Positions 11,152 through 28,584 of a DNA stretch of 64,000 bases are shown here, one piece after another; the stretch's first letter is position 1; each line of letters starts with the position of its first letter. Origin of the DNA: Lampris incognitus (taxonomy: Eukaryota; Chordata; Actinopteri; Lampriformes; Lampridae); NCBI RefSeq assembly GCF_029633865.1, contig NC_079214.1, positions 25,458,873 through 25,522,872 of the forward strand. Direction: 5' to 3'. The translations under genes and the position numbers were made by a program. The notes below the pieces were generated by a model that saw nothing but the letters and a program-made list of their open reading frames with translations, was not told the DNA's origin and ran no database searches.

Positions 11152-13507
11152 CACCTTTTAAATCTAGAGCCCTGCTTTCACTTTTTTATTGTTAACACAT
11201 CCGATAGATCTGAAACTCTCGATAAGAGCAGGCTATCTACGTCCATAAAAAATGCAGCATATCTGCCGATGAGGTCACCAATGATTGTAAACTTCAGCAT
11301 TGCTTTATATAGTTATCTGTTTACCTATTTATTTGCAATTTCGTTTAAGATGGAAGTGTGGCTGTTGTAGGTACAACACTAGCATCCTACCTGTGTTGTG
11401 GTCATAGTGCAGAGTGGAGAATTTAAATTGATGGTAACAATTTATGAGAAGGACCGGGTATTAGTTCGTCACACCATACGCATGCACATGCACACACACG
11501 GTGGGTTAAGTGCAGTAAAGGTCCTTCACACTCTCAATTTATGACTCTGGTGTAAGAGTGAACACCCAGTGCCGTCTTTGTGATAATGGGTCGATGAAAG
11601 CGATATCACTGTTAACTTGCTATCAAAGAGTGAAAGGTGAATTATAAGGAGGAAGAAGAAGGAGGACATAGAGCCATTTAATGCAGCTGCAGTTCCATTC
11701 TTTGCTTGCCTTCCCTCAGGCTCTCAGGTACAACAAAGGACCAGACCCAACAAAGCTTAACACCTAAAATCACTTAACTTATGGGTGTCACATAAGACGA
11801 TAAAGACGCATATAGCCAGTTATACCAGCCACTCTCTCAGAGCAAATTCAGATATCAACATTGTTTGGGCCACTTGTCCACAGTCAAATCTAGGTCAAAG
11901 CTGAAAGGGCAGAGATGATGAACTTGAAGAAGAAGAGGACAACTCCCACATCCATCCCCAGGCCAGTTACAGCTCGGATTGCTTGCAGCGTGGGCAGGAT
12001 GTTCAAGGGGACGTGTGTTGTATTGCATTTAATTGCTTGTGATTCTTTCTCTTGACTTCAAAGGCAGGGAGCATGATAGTTCAGGGGTCAAAGGCTAGGC
12101 TGTTGCCCAAACGCCCCCCAATTTCCTGTTTTGTCTGACTCTCCGAGTCAAAAGGCATTTGAAATGAAGGGCATGTGCTCCCATAGTTGACAAGACAAAG
12201 GCTCCGTGACTCTGTCTGTCTGCTTATCACTCTGGCGGTGCTGAATGTTTCGAGTCCTAACCCTCACTTCCTGTCTTAGCTAGGATTGGATTTTTGTTTA
12301 TTTTCACACTGCAAATTGTCTTCAGACGTTTTAGAATAAGTGATTCTTTGTCATTTTTATAGTCTTACATGTTATTTGATAATGCATTATTCAAGCCTAA
12401 TATATGAAACGGCACATTAATGTATATTGTGATAGCAAGAAAGCAGCAAGCTTAGAAATGGAATTTCAAAGCACACAAGCTCATCTTGCAATGATAAACT
12501 CTTAATTCTACAATAAACAGTGATTCATCTTTGCTCTTGCCGTGTCTCTCCATTTTACTCTACATTTTTCCCCCAATTTTTCTGACAAAATGTACAACAG
12601 AAATGCAGTAGACGACCATCTTGGTCCTTAACATAAGCATCTGCTGCAAGACCCACTATGAGGTGCAAGAAAAAATAAAACACACATATCTACAAGGTTT
12701 GAGGCTGTGAAAAATATCCCTTTTGCACTTTCTCCAAACAAAATAAAAAGCCACTGAGAAGTTTTTACCATTACAATATATTTGGATGAACACACGCCAC
12801 AATACTGCCACTAACATCTATGACAGGCAAGCGATCACAGAGCACAAAAGACACAGAGGCAAAACGTGGGCAGGAGGGATTTTTAAGGGGGTAGTAGGGT
12901 AATGTAGGAGTGAGTGGCTCCGGTCCTAAATTACACTGCAACATGGTACCTCTCAAAGCCCACATCTGGGATTGGCCCTGACAACTGGATGCCGTACTGC
13001 TCTAATTTTGGTAACTTTGTTTATAACCCTATAATAGACTCAGTATAGGGCCACAGAGCCAAGATGGGGGAGGGCAGAATGAAACCAGCAAGTCCAAGTA
13101 GACCTCCGAGCAGCTATTTTCCAAAAAGCTGATGAGGTCATTGATGTTAAAAGTTAAACTTGGAAAAAATATATACTAGGTTAAAATCGTTGTTAGAATT
13201 TTCATATGTGTGTTTTTGGAGTTTGGCAGCAAGTCTCCATCTTCCTTAACACGTGTGTTTGGCACGTTGCACTCTTACTTGTTGATTTGTGCAAGCATGA
13301 CGAGACCGTATGAAAAACTGTAATTACACTAAAAGCACACTGGGGCTTTACTTGCCCCGCGTTTTCAGACTACAGTGAATTACAACACTGGATTCACTGT
13401 ATGGATTTGTACCACATACTGCGCCCAACCATCAGATTTGATCATGTACAACAATATACAGAGGAATAATGTGTAACCAACCAAACCCAGAACACGTTCA
13501 CACATAG
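11152..13507. other. No recognisable feature
   Basis: About 2.4 kb between the Gypsy element and the first Tc1 element. I found no coding exon, SINE or inverted repeat. Conserved non-coding sequence cannot be judged from one genome. Confidence 0.5.
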
Positions 13508-13509
13508 TA

Positions 13510-15108
13510 CCATGGTGATTGAAAGTTTGTGAACCCTTTAGAATTTTCTATATTTCTGCATAAATATGACCTAAAACATCATCAGATGTTCACACAAGTC
13601 CTAAAAGTAGATAAAGAGAACCCAATTAAACAAATGAGGCAAAAATATTATACTTGGTCGTGTATTTATTGAGGAAAATTATCCAATATTACATATCTGA
13701 GTGGCAAAAAGTATGTGAACCTTTAGGATTAGCAGTTAATTTGAAGGTGAAATGTGTTTTCAATCAATGGGATGACAATCAGGTGTGAGTGGGCACCCTG
13801 TTTTATTTAAAGAACAGGGATCTATCAAAGTCTGCTCTTCACAACACATATTTGTGGAAGTGTATCATGGCAAATACAGAGGAGATTTCTGAAGACCTTG
13901 GAAAAAGTGCTGTTGATGCTCATCAGGCTGGAAAAGGTTACAAAACCATCTCTGAAGAGTTTGGACTCCACCAATCCACAGTCAGTCAGATTGTGTAAAA
14001 ATGGAGGAAATTAAAGACCACTGTTACCCTCCCCAGGAGTGGTCGACCATCAAAGATCACTCCAAGAGCAGGTGTGTCATAGCCAGCCAGGTCACAAAGT
14101 AACCCAGGGTAACTTCTAAGCAACTGAAGGCCTCTCTCACATTGGCTGATGTTAATGTTCATGAGTCCATCATCAGGAGAACACTGAACAACAATGGTGT
14201 GCATAGCAGGGTTGCAAGGAGAAAGCCACTGCTCTCCAAAAAGAACATTGCTTCCCATCTGCAGTTTGCTAAAGATCACATGGACAAGCCAGAAGGCTAT
14301 TGGAAAAATGTTTTGTGGACGGATGAGACCAAAATAGAACTTTTTGGTTTAAATGAGAAGCGTTACATTTGGAGAAAGGAAGACACTGCATTCCAGCATA
14401 AGAACCTTATTCCATCTGTGAAACATGGTTTTGGTAGTATCATGGTTTGGCCCTGTTTTGCTGCATCTGGGTCAGGATGGTTTGCCATCATTGATGGAAC
14501 AATGAATTCTGAATTATACATCGAATTCTTAAGGAAAATGTCAGGACATCTGTCCGTGAACTGAATCTCAAGAGAACGTGGGTCATGAAGCAAGACAACG
14601 ACCCTAAGCACACAAGTCGCTCTACCAAAGAATGGTTAAAGAAGAATAAAGCCAATGTTTTGGAATGGCCAAGTCAAAGTCCTGACCTGAATCCAACCAA
14701 AATGTTGTGGAAGGACCTGAAGCAAGCAGTTCTTGTCAGAAAACCCACCAACATCCCAGAGTTAAAGCTTTTCTGGTACGGAGGAATGGACTAAAATTCC
14801 TCCAAGCTGATGTGCAGGACTGATCAATAGTTACCAGAAGCGTTTAGTTGCAGTTATTGCTGCACAAGGGGGGTCACACCAGATACTGAAAGCAAAGGTT
14901 CACATACTTTTGCTACTCACAGATATGTAATATTGGATCATTTTCCTCAATAAATAAATGACCAAGTATAATATTTTTGTCTCATTTCATTAATTGGGTT
15001 CTCTTTATCTACTTTTAGGACTTGTGTGAAAATCTGATGATGTTTAGGTCATATTTATGGAGAAATTTAGAAAATTCTAAAGGGTTCACAAACTTTCAAG
15101 CACCACTG
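13510..15108 (+). mobile_element. Tc1-like DNA transposon, decayed
   Basis: A 1.6-kb Tc1/mariner copy lies between TA dinucleotides (13508-13509 and 15109-15110), with inverted repeats of roughly 215 bp. The ends read GTGCTTGAAAGTTTGTG and its reverse, with small differences. Confidence 0.92.
13868..14794 (+). pseudogene. Tc1 transposase pseudogene
   Basis: The frame starts MANTEEISEDLGKSAVD and has the HTH TISEEFGLHQSTVSQIV. It then meets a TAA where related copies have a Tyr codon (VYKW), and it shifts frame near 14070-14140. It resumes with VHESIIRRTLNNNGVH, VLWTDETKIELFG (first Asp), stops at about 14564 and continues with KQDNDPKHTSRST (second Asp) and SPDLNPTKMLWKDLK. The third catalytic residue, normally Glu in LNPIE, is Lys here. 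It is inactive. Confidence 0.88.
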
Positions 15109-15211
15109 TACATGTGTATGTATGTGTGTAAGTATGTATGTATGTATGTATGTATGTGTGTGTGTTTACTGCACATATTCTTAGTGTGTCTGTGTCTTCT
15201 TTTTTTTAATA

Positions 15212-15585
15212 TGGTGATGCTGGTCGTGTGGCTTGGGTTCTGGGCTGTTCTGGTGGCGTATGGACGCTGCTTGGCATCCTGTGCATCATATCCTTCAGAA
15301 ATGTTATAATTATTTTACCCTCTTTCAATGTTGTATTCTGTAAATTGAGTAAACACAACATCCATTGCACGTTGTCCATCTTAGGAGAGTCATCCCTCCT
15401 CTGTTGCTCTCCCTGAGGTTTCTTCCTATTTTTTTTCTCCCTGTTAAATGTTTTTTTAGGGAGTTGTTCCTTATCCAATGCGAGGGTCTAAGGACAGGAT
15501 GTTGTGTTGCAGTAAAGCCCCTTGAGGCAAATTTGTAATTTGTGATATTGGGCTATACAAATAAAATTGACTTGACTTGACTATA
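15212..15585 (+). repeat. Retroposon 3' region, family D
   Basis: A longer copy including CCTCCTCTGTTGCTCTCCCT and GAGGTTTCTTCCTATTTTTT before the shared end and (TTGAC)n tail. No coding sequence was seen. It lies just to the right of the first Tc1 element. Confidence 0.7.
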
Positions 15586-16889
15586 TTCACGTTTTGCATT
15601 GTGTTTCTTTTCATGTCGGTGGTGTTATATTGCAGAGCATAGCCACTGAGTTAGTTGAGACAGGGCTGATTGCCTTTATGAAGTTCAATTAACCATGAAA
15701 GAATTTGTCATCCAAATAATTGTGTTATTGATTTTTAATAGCTACTGCAACTCACAGTTATACTGATCAAAAATCAAATGTTATAATGTATTTGTTTTCT
15801 GGGGTGAATAGGACATTTCCCTGATATTTAAAACAGAGAGGAAGATTAAAAAGAATGGGTGATAACCAAGACATCCAGTCAGTGATCATCATAAAGGATT
15901 ATAACCGACAATAAAAGCAATAATGCCTTTTTTTCATGAAAAAGTTTACAAAAAAAACTGGATTCAATCTTGGTTGGTATGCTGTGTACTGTAAATAACA
16001 TCAAGAATTAAAGAGGTTCAACTCCATTTCTCAAATACTAAACGGCAGGGTAAATTGAACTTGGGCCGGCCTAAACAGCACTACATCCCTGGTCTATCTC
16101 TTACTCATAACTACAGATGAGAGATTAAATAAGATATGTGATAAATCATCTTGCTGTAATTGTATGCACAATATACAGGAATAGATTAGCAGGGCCTGAA
16201 GGAACCAAGTCATCACAGAATTCATGTTTTGGATGACAATAATCACTGAACTGCTCAAAACTGCTCCCAGAAATGTGCGACTATGGTGACCTGATCCACC
16301 CACCCAAACGAGTACCCTCCATCTCAAAAAAACTCTCGTTTAATTCTGTTTCATTGACTGATTTAAATACGTCCTATGGAGAAGTCCAGCCTTTTCTCAA
16401 CGATTTTCGCAGGCAACCACCAGAGGGCGACATGACTCCACTCCACCCCATTCACATTTATAGCCCCACCATCATGGATGTATTACTGACAGGCAGGTTT
16501 CACGAACAAAAATGATTGCCATTAATCCGTCGGTCACGAAAAAAATAACAGCAATCAGACAGTAGCTGTCTAATTAACGGCTGTACTCAGACAAATAGAA
16601 AAGTCATTTGTACACACAAGCACTGCTTTGGGTTTCAGATGTGGCTCAAGGCAAACGAGGAGCCGGACAGTATTAGGGGTGTGCACTAGTTTTTTTGGGG
16701 GGGGGGTTCATGGTCGATTAGTCGGTGGGTGGTCAGACCGAGTAATCGAATAAACGGCTTGCGTGGACACCGTTTAAATTGCAAGGTAGCAACCGGGGAG
16801 CCGGGGGTTACCAAGACAAGTCCCTTTCTTTCTCCATCAGTAAGCAAGCTAAACTGCAGGTATCACAAGCTAGCCGCGTAGGCTTTCAA
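15586..16889. other. No recognisable gene
   Basis: Non-coding. The open frame at 16273-16515 has no motif I know. A TAGGGGTGTGCAC-like start near 16675 resembles a hAT end but has no partner. Confidence 0.4.
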
Positions 16890-17640
16890 TCCACTATTTT
16901 GTACACGTTTGAATTCAATTCGAATATGTAAAAATTGGAATTATTACTAATCGAAATTGAAAATTCACATGTAAAAAACGAGATTTTAACATGTCAAAAT
17001 TGAAATTGTACTTTCTTCTTTTTTTTTTACTAGTAAGAATAACATCTTTGCGTGTGAAAATTCAATTATTACAGGCAAGAATTCATGGCTTTCCCCCGTT
17101 TAATCCAGCTGGAGGAATCCTTTTTATTATCCATCCATCCTTTATCCAAACCGCCCATCCCATCCGGGGTCGCGGGATGCTGGAGCCTATCCCAGCAGTC
17201 ATTGGGCGGCAGGCGGGGAGACACCCTGGACAGGTCGCCAGGCCATCGCGCGCGCGTGCGCACGCGCACACCTTGGGAAAATTTAGTACGGCTGATTCAC
17301 CTGACCTGCATGTCTTTGCACTGTGGGAGGAAACCCACGCAGACAAGGGAAGACCATGCAAACTCTACACAGAGAACTACCCGGGATGACCCACAAAGGT
17401 GGACTACCCCGGGGCTCTAACCCAGGACCTTCTTGCTGTGAGGCGACCGCGCTAACCACTGCCCATTTTTATTAGCATAAATCAAGTTTGTATTGTATCA
17501 GTACTGCCATGTGACATTCCTATTTTGACATGTTGAAGTTTGAATTATTACATGTTCAAATGGAATTCCTACCAGTGAATATGTAAAATTGTGTTCATAC
17601 ATGTATTCTGATGTTATTGAACCCAAACCTTAAGCCATGA
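16890..17640. repeat. Irregular AT-rich repeat of ACATGT/AATTC words
   Basis: Words such as ACATGTNNAAATTG and GGAATTATTAC recur on both sides of SINE B copy 2 (16900-17060 and 17510-17610). This looks like a worn tandem array split by the SINE. The origin is unknown. Confidence 0.4.
17130..17465 (-). mobile_element. SINE family B, copy 2
   Basis: This reversed copy is flanked by TTTTTATTA (17121-17129, 17466-17474). In place of the long GT tract it has a GC/CA-alternating stretch (CGCGCGCGTGCGCACGCGCA) at about 17247-17267. Confidence 0.88.
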
Positions 17641-17904
17641 AAAAAATATCAATGATCATAGCACAAAAGTCACCCCCCCCCCGACTCGATCCCCATGAAT
17701 GATTGTTTGATTTTGACGACCCGTTCCTCGTAGTTATCAGGTGGTTAGAGAAATAGCGGTGCAATGGGAAAGCCGATGGTTTGAATGGATCGATCTATAG
17801 TAAAAATTTTCCCGCCGTGTATTTGCTGCCTTTCTGTCCAAATTGGTTAGTCTTGACTTATTTTGACATGTAGTCATTAGAGACTTGCACTCAAATTGAA
17901 ATTA

Positions 17905-19832
17905 CAGTAGTGTACAACAGCCTCGCGCTCACGTAAATACAATTCTGTAAAGCGGACATGCTTTCAAAAATGAAATGAAAAGTTTCTAAATATATTTTTT
18001 TAAAAAGACTATAAAGAACATGAAACAAACCCCTGGGCTTTAAACCTGCATCAATTCTCTTAGGTACACTGTCATGCAGTTTTTCTTTTCTTTTCTTTTT
18101 TTAATAAAATCGGCTGGAAGGTTGTTCCACGCATATTGGAAACCTCGCCACAGTTCTTCTGCAGACTTTGGCTCTCTGGCTTGCATCCGTCTCTCCAGGT
18201 AATCCTAGACAGCCTCGATGACGCTGAGATCAGGGCTCTGTGGAAGCCATACAATCTGTTGCAGAACTCCTTGTTCTTCTTTCCTCTGAAGACAGTTCAT
18301 TATGACCTCGGCCGTGTGTGTCCTGCGGCAGAATGAAGTTGGGACCGATCAGACGCTTCCCTGATGGGATTGCATGAACTTCCCAGCCTTGAGGATTCCA
18401 TTAATTCTGACCAGATCTCAACATTTATTTGCAGAAATGCAGCCCCAAAACATGCAGGGAACCTCCACCGTGCTTCACTGTCGGCTGCAGATGCTCTCCG
18501 GCTCTTCTATGGACAAACTGGGTCCAGTTTGAGCCAAACATTTAAAATGTTGACTCGTCAGTCCAGAGCACTTGCTTCCATTGTTCAACACTCCAGTCCT
18601 TACGTTTTCGTGCATTGGTGAATCTCTTGGCTTTGTTTCCACTTTGGAGGAATAGTTTTTTTGGCAGCAACTCTTCCATGAAGACCACTTCTGACAAGAC
18701 CTCTCCAGACGGTGGAGGAGTGTACTTGGGTTCCAGTGGTTTCTGTTAGCTCAGAGCTGATAGCGCTGCTGGACTTCCTCCAATTTCTAAGGGATGTGTT
18801 TGGCGTATCTCTCGTCTGCTGCACCGTTTCCATGGCTGACCACTTCGTTTCTGGTCCTCAGCCTCGTCCGTTCCGACGTTCTTCTTCAGACGAGCTTGGA
18901 CGGCACATCTCGAAACTCGTCCTGACGTCATGCGAGACGCTGCTGATGCAGGATGCAGGACCACCTCGTGTCTTTGTTGCTACGCTCACTTTCGCCATGG
19001 TGTGAGAAATAATGATTTAAAGGTTAACCATCTGCCTCATCCTCACCTTTCACTTTGGTTCTCCTTCACCCAGTTTGACTCATTCTACACGCGTTTCTGC
19101 AAGGGTTAAACCAGTTTGGTTCAACCAACTCAACGTCATCAATCATTAGCACCCGTTTGTTATCTCTGTTTAATCATGCACTGGGCTATGTGCCCACAAA
19201 GTAATCATGTTTTTAATCTGAAAAGTGGTCCATTACTTACACTTTTTTTAAAAGAAATACTAAAACGTCTCCATTTACACTCTTCTACTGACACGCTAAT
19301 GTAGAAAACAAATTAAAATGTAAGACAATATTGATATTACAAAAAATCTAGGGTGCCAGGGGTCCAGGTGGCGTGGCAGTCTATTCCGTTGTCTACCAAC
19401 ACGGGGATCGCCGGTTTGAATCCCCGCGTTACCTCCGGCTTGGTCCGGCAACCCTAGACACAATTGGCCGTGTCTTTAGGTGGCAAGCCAGATGTGGGTG
19501 TGTGCCCTGGTCGCTGCACTAGCGCCTCCTTTGGTCGGTCGCGGCGCCTGATCAGGGGGGAGGGGGAACTGGGGGAATAGCGTGATCCTCCCGTGTGCTA
19601 CATCCCCCTGGCAAAACTCTTCAATTTCAGGTGAAAAGAAGCGGCTGGCGACTCCACATGTATCCGAGGAGACATGTGGTAGTCTGCAGCCCTCCCCGGA
19701 CCGGCAGAGGGGATGGAGCAGCAACCGGGACGGCTCGGAAGAGTGCGGTAATTGGTCGGATACAAGGGGGGGAAAGCCAAAAAAATAAAATAAAAAAATC
19801 TAGGGTGCCTAAGACGTTTTGCACAGTATGGT
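17905..19832 (-). mobile_element. Second Tc1-like transposon, decayed, split by a SINE
   Basis: The minus strand shows a transposase beginning MAKVSVATKTRE at about 19000, with SELTETTGTQVHSSTVWRGL and RVAAKKTIPPK. Stops and frame changes follow down to about 18200. The right end carries the Tc1-type terminus GTGCCTAAGACGTTTTGCACAG. The left end near 17905 (CAGTAGTGTACAAC) is worn, so both limits are approximate. A SINE of family A lies within the right terminal region. Confidence 0.75.
19358..19792 (+). mobile_element. SINE family A, copy 3, inside a Tc1 end
   Basis: It is flanked by a 17-base duplication, AAAAAATCTAGGGTGCC, at 19341-19357 and 19793-19809. The duplicated bases belong to the host Tc1 terminus. 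Confidence 0.92.
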
Positions 19833-20711
19833 CTGTAATTAGTAGGGAAGATGTTTTAGGTTGATAAACCATGGCAGTTTTCAATGTATTTACCAATTTC
19901 CTTTATTATGGTGGTAACACCGAAAGTATAGAAATGAAACAAACATTTTCTTATATAATGTACTTAAATTTTGATTAAATGTACAATAAATGTAAATGTA
20001 ATTAAATAAAGATGTACATTTTGTACTTTGACAGTACCTATGCATTGCCAAGGTAAGTTTAAGCAGAATTTAAGAGCTGGGACAAAGATCATGCCTCTGT
20101 TTAAGAGATTTTGACGCATTAGTTTTCTTTTCTTTTTTTGTGACGACCGGTAAAATTGCCACAATCAGCTTTAATAAAAACTACATAGAGTATTTAATAT
20201 TTCTTCCTTGCTTTTATGCAACCAAGTAATGTAATTACAATTCTTTTGTAATGCACATGAAAAGTATAAACTGAAGTATTTTGACCTTCTGTACACCCAT
20301 TTCTCAAAAACAAGCTTTCATTAGATGGAGCTGATCTGAGGCACACATGTGAGCTTAATTTAATCGCTGCCAGTACGTCTGAAAGAAAAGTTTATCCGTC
20401 AATTTTTAGTAGTTAATTGGTGAAAGTAACTAATGAGAAAACTACAGTTTATGGTGGAGGTCACTAGGAGTGTCACGGCGGCCGAAGCAAAAGAACAGAG
20501 CCGCCTTGTGCAGCCTTTGGACTATGACATGAACTAAGTGGATTTCAGGAGAAAGTAGATGGAAAAACAAAAAAGAAAACAAGGTTCCTCACAGCATCTG
20601 ATTTGATCTCATCTTTAAAGTACATATCAAAATTTAATCCTGAATAACTTATCTGAGTTCCTGGGTATATTCAACTGTTTATAAAAATAATGCGAAGTCT
20701 CCTCAGGGGGA

Positions 20712-24621
<3,910 letters not shown>

Positions 24622-25967
24622 TCGCCCAACGACGCTGTGCAACTATTCTTCGCTTCAAGGCAGCGTTATATTTCCTCTCTGACATCTACTTATGTCGTAT
24701 CCAAGTTTTTCAATAAGTGTTTCATCAACATGAATGAGAGAAGCTTCACAGCGCCGTTATACCTTGTAACACATCAGCATTTACATTGACAGACAACATA
24801 TCCGGCGCAGATAAATTGCGTCATCAAATATGTTGTCGCGTTATTTGTGAGCTTTTGTCAGTGAGCGCCATCTATTGCAGTAAAGATTACTTTTGTCGCC
24901 ACTGCTACTACTTCTACTACTACCTCTGTTACTATTCCAAAAACCGCTACTACTTCTGATGATAATTATAAAAATGATTTTAAATTCAATATTCACGATT
25001 ACATGACATTAGTGAAACTGTGGTTAAATAATGTTGGGTTCATTGTGTCTTTTTCGCTCGCCTGATGACGAACTTTGCATAAATATTTCCTCGGAAATGA
25101 ACGCCCTAAAGCCGGTGCCATTTCTTTGCAAAGAAATAGCCACTTGGGTGCAGGCTACAGGGTAGATAGATGGGTGAAAGAGGGGGTCACACTTTTTATA
25201 GCAATATTTCCATTAATAAAAATTGTGTTACTATTTAGTCAGTTAAGTTTCCCTGATTCACTTTATCCAGGTGTACTTCACTATCACAGGTTGCTATATT
25301 TCATGCGATGAACAGCCATACTTGCCGTTTACCTTTGGATGACAGCAATATGGTAGAGATTGTTCTGGTGTGTGGGTCACATGAAGAAGACTAACAGAGA
25401 TAAAACTCACTAAGAAGTCAACTGTAGACTGTTTCCGTTTATTTTTTACTAACATGTCCTTATGCAGATAAGGCTTTTTTTTAAAGAAGTCATTTAGAGA
25501 GCACTTTGTTTTTGAAACGCCTCAAACGCGTTGAAAGATGAAAAGTGGCGAAAGCGCGGGATTATTTGATGCTGATATTATCTAGCTTGAGAAATTTAAA
25601 ACTGGCATTGTTTAACCGTTGAGATGAGTGAATAGATTTTTGTATTTTTTTATGGTGATTATATACGTAATTACATTAATTTTGCGATCCACAACGCTCT
25701 GGCTGTTTTGCTATGGAGATGTGCGCATGCGCGAGACTTCCTGTTTTCGCCGACATGACTATTGGAGCAACGGAGAATTTCCCGGTGCCTGCGGACTCTT
25801 TGCTTACTAATATTGAAACTGAAGTACCAGGAAACACGTTTCAAAACGAAGCACAATGCATGCAGAAGGACAGATCAGCTGGTCTCGTGGTCGCTCGCAT
25901 GTTGTATCTTGAGAGATAGATGACTTGAGGCTAAAGTCACTCCTCTACCGCCAGCTCAAGAGTCGAT
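24622..25967. other. Shared intergenic region between tmem208 and slc39a1
   Basis: About 1.35 kb between the divergent start codons. It contains both 5' UTRs and probably the two promoters. The left half is AT-rich. The sites near 25.72 kb are listed separately. Confidence 0.6.
25722..25743 (+). promoter_or_regulatory. NRF1-like and ETS-like sites upstream of slc39a1
   Basis: TGCGCATGCGCG at 25722-25733 is a close match to the palindromic NRF1 consensus. ACTTCCTG at 25736-25743 contains an ETS core. They lie about 240 bases before the slc39a1 start codon, in the space between two head-to-head genes, where a housekeeping-type TATA-less promoter is expected. The regulatory role is inferred. 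Confidence 0.45.
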
Positions 25968-26082
25968 ATGGAATATTTGCTGCAGGTTAAGATAGGAGCT
26001 CTCTTTGGTTTGTTGTTGTTAACACTTCTCTTTGGATTCATTCCTGCTCGGGTGAAATGGTTCAGGGCAGCAAACGGGACAG
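25968..26082 (+). CDS. slc39a1: slc39a1 coding exon 1
   Basis: It encodes 38 residues with the first membrane helix (LFGLLLLTLLFGFIPA) and ends in phase 1 at a GTGGGT donor. The start is chosen because MEYLLQVKIGAL matches fish ZIP1. A short ATG frame in the leader just upstream ends before it. Confidence 0.93.
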
Positions 26083-28523
26083 GTGGGTACACTGGTGCTG
26101 TTTGATTTCTATCACAACGTTGCAGATACGGGGTATAGAATAACGTTTGTTATTGGGGTTGAGTCAAGAGACGTTGTTTTGCCATCTTTTAACTATAAGC
26201 ACTTGTATATATTCACCTCCCCTGTTTTACCCATTTAACTCTCAAATGTATACTATTAAACACACTGTTCTACCATTGGGATGATGTAGTAATAGCTTGG
26301 TCAGCTTTGACTGCAATTTGGCCCCATTTGCTTATAGTAATGGATATTAGGAACATTGTTTCATACATCATGTTTCAGTATTTCTTAGCCTTTACAACAG
26401 GGGTTCTCGGAACTTTTGGGGGGCAGGCACCCCTTATAGGGGTGCAAATTATCTAAGGACCCCCTCATAATCCTAACACCGATTAAGCATATGTTTACTA
26501 CCATTAGTACTCTTAGATACTAATAATATTTATCTATATCGCACCTTTCTAAGCAACGTTACAAGGTGCCATTGGAACTGTTTGTGTTCTAAAAATGTTC
26601 AGCCTAACTACTTCAGACTTGTTTCATAGTGATATACAAACATTTCTATTTGAATTATGTCAATACCACTTACTCCCACTGGGTGGGAGTAATGGACACA
26701 ATATGCTTATTTTATTGGCGCAAATGGACCTCATCTGTAGATATGCACTATTTATTGATATAGCACAATTTTGTTAATTATAGTAAATTATTTCGTGGAC
26801 CCCCTGGCTATGGGTCGCAGACCCCACTTTAAGAACCACTGCCTTACAATCAAATGAAATTTCCTGAAGGGCTGGAGTCACCTGATAGTGCATAAGCCAG
26901 AGGCTTAAAGGCCCCCAAGTGCTTGTCACATTCCATTTAAGTTAAACCACAGGCAGCCTTAACATGATGGTGAATATGTCTTTTAGACTTGCTCAGGCAT
27001 TTTGAATCCAAAATGGAAGCGAAACTTGTGGGGTGTTCAAGTCTTAATTGCTGCCATCGGTTAATTTCACTGAAGTGTGTGTTGATAACATGCTTGTTAC
27101 ATTATCGTTCGTCTGTAAAAGTCTAACCTATGGTAAGAACTTTAATAATGACTTATTAACCATTCAGCTTGTGTATGTGGAAATGGCAGAAATTATTTTT
27201 TGATCCCCCTTCTTTTGGCCAACTGAACCTTAGTTTATTTTTGCCTATTTGTAAGAAAACTGTGTATTAAAGGTAGATAGAACTAAATCAAAAGTAAATA
27301 AATTGTAGATAAAAAATAAACTATCTGATTTAGCCTTTTTACTGGTTCATGAGCATACCACACTTGAGCAGAACAACACAGCCAATATTAATCAATTTTC
27401 ACCTCACTTGTACCTCAGTGCTACTGCATAGCCATGAGCTCTATTCATAATACAAACAAAAGTTTTCCTATTGCACATTTGTTTTTCTTGGCTATATGTC
27501 GATCTATAAAGAGGTGCCTTTTCTGTTTCCTTTGCAGAAAACCACGGCATTGTTCTGAGTTTGATCAGCTGTTTTGCCGGAGGTGTCTTCTTAGCTGCAT
27601 GTCTGCTTGACATTATTCCTGATTACCTGTCGGACATCAACGATGTGTTAGAGTCTAAGAGGGTGGAGGTAGGTCTAAGATTTTATGATTTCTCTGACAC
27701 AGTCAGGGTGTGTCAAGGTCCTCACAGATACACCATCTAGAGGAATGAAATCATTCACAAGTGGTGGAGCCTGTTTAAAATCTGTGTTTTCCTCCCCTTT
27801 GCCCTCATCAGAGTGAATCTGCATTTGCTGTAAAGAAACTGAGTGTTGGGGGCGCCCCATTGGCTGAATAGTTAGGGTGCATATCACCTAATCGCTACAT
27901 CCCTGGTTCAACTCCAGCCAGGGACCTTTGTTGCATGTCATACTCATCTCTCTCTCCTGTTGTTTCCTGTCCTCTGCTTCACTCTCAGCTAGCCAATAAA
28001 TGCAACAACAAAAAAACTAATTTAAAAAAAAACTGAGTTTTATTTCTAAATCTGTCCCAAACAGACCAGCTTCCCCCTTCCAGAGTTCATCATTGCCGCT
28101 GGTTTCTTCTTTGTCCTCATTATTGAGAGGATTGTCCTCAACTGCCGGAATTCAGCGGGGACTCATGATGAAAGGGCTCCCCTGATACAGACCAACAGCA
28201 GCGTGCATGGGCTATCCCATAATCAAGATCTGGAGGCTAGTGGGCAACATATCCATGTCGACTTTCACGCTCACTCTTCCTTCCGTTCATTCATCCTTTT
28301 CCTGTCTCTCTCCCTCCACTCGATGTTTGAGGGCCTGGCCATAGGCCTACAAAACACTGATTCCAAGGTAAGAATAAAAATTAAAAACCATGTTGTAACC
28401 TCATTGGAATTTCACTGTACATGTGAGTGTTTAGTCAAGTTTCCAGATTTTTTCTTAGAAACTCAGAGCTACAAGAATACATGTTGCACAAAGATTAATC
28501 AGGAATTTATTACTTTGCATATC

Positions 28524-28584
<61 letters not shown>

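Noticed and set aside
16273-16515. Candidate host exon (80 codons)
   Set aside because: It has no recognisable motif, no good acceptor and donor in phase, and no neighbouring exon.
16675-17760. A hAT element starting TAGGGGTGTGCAC
   Set aside because: I could not find a matching inverted end or 8-bp duplication on the right.
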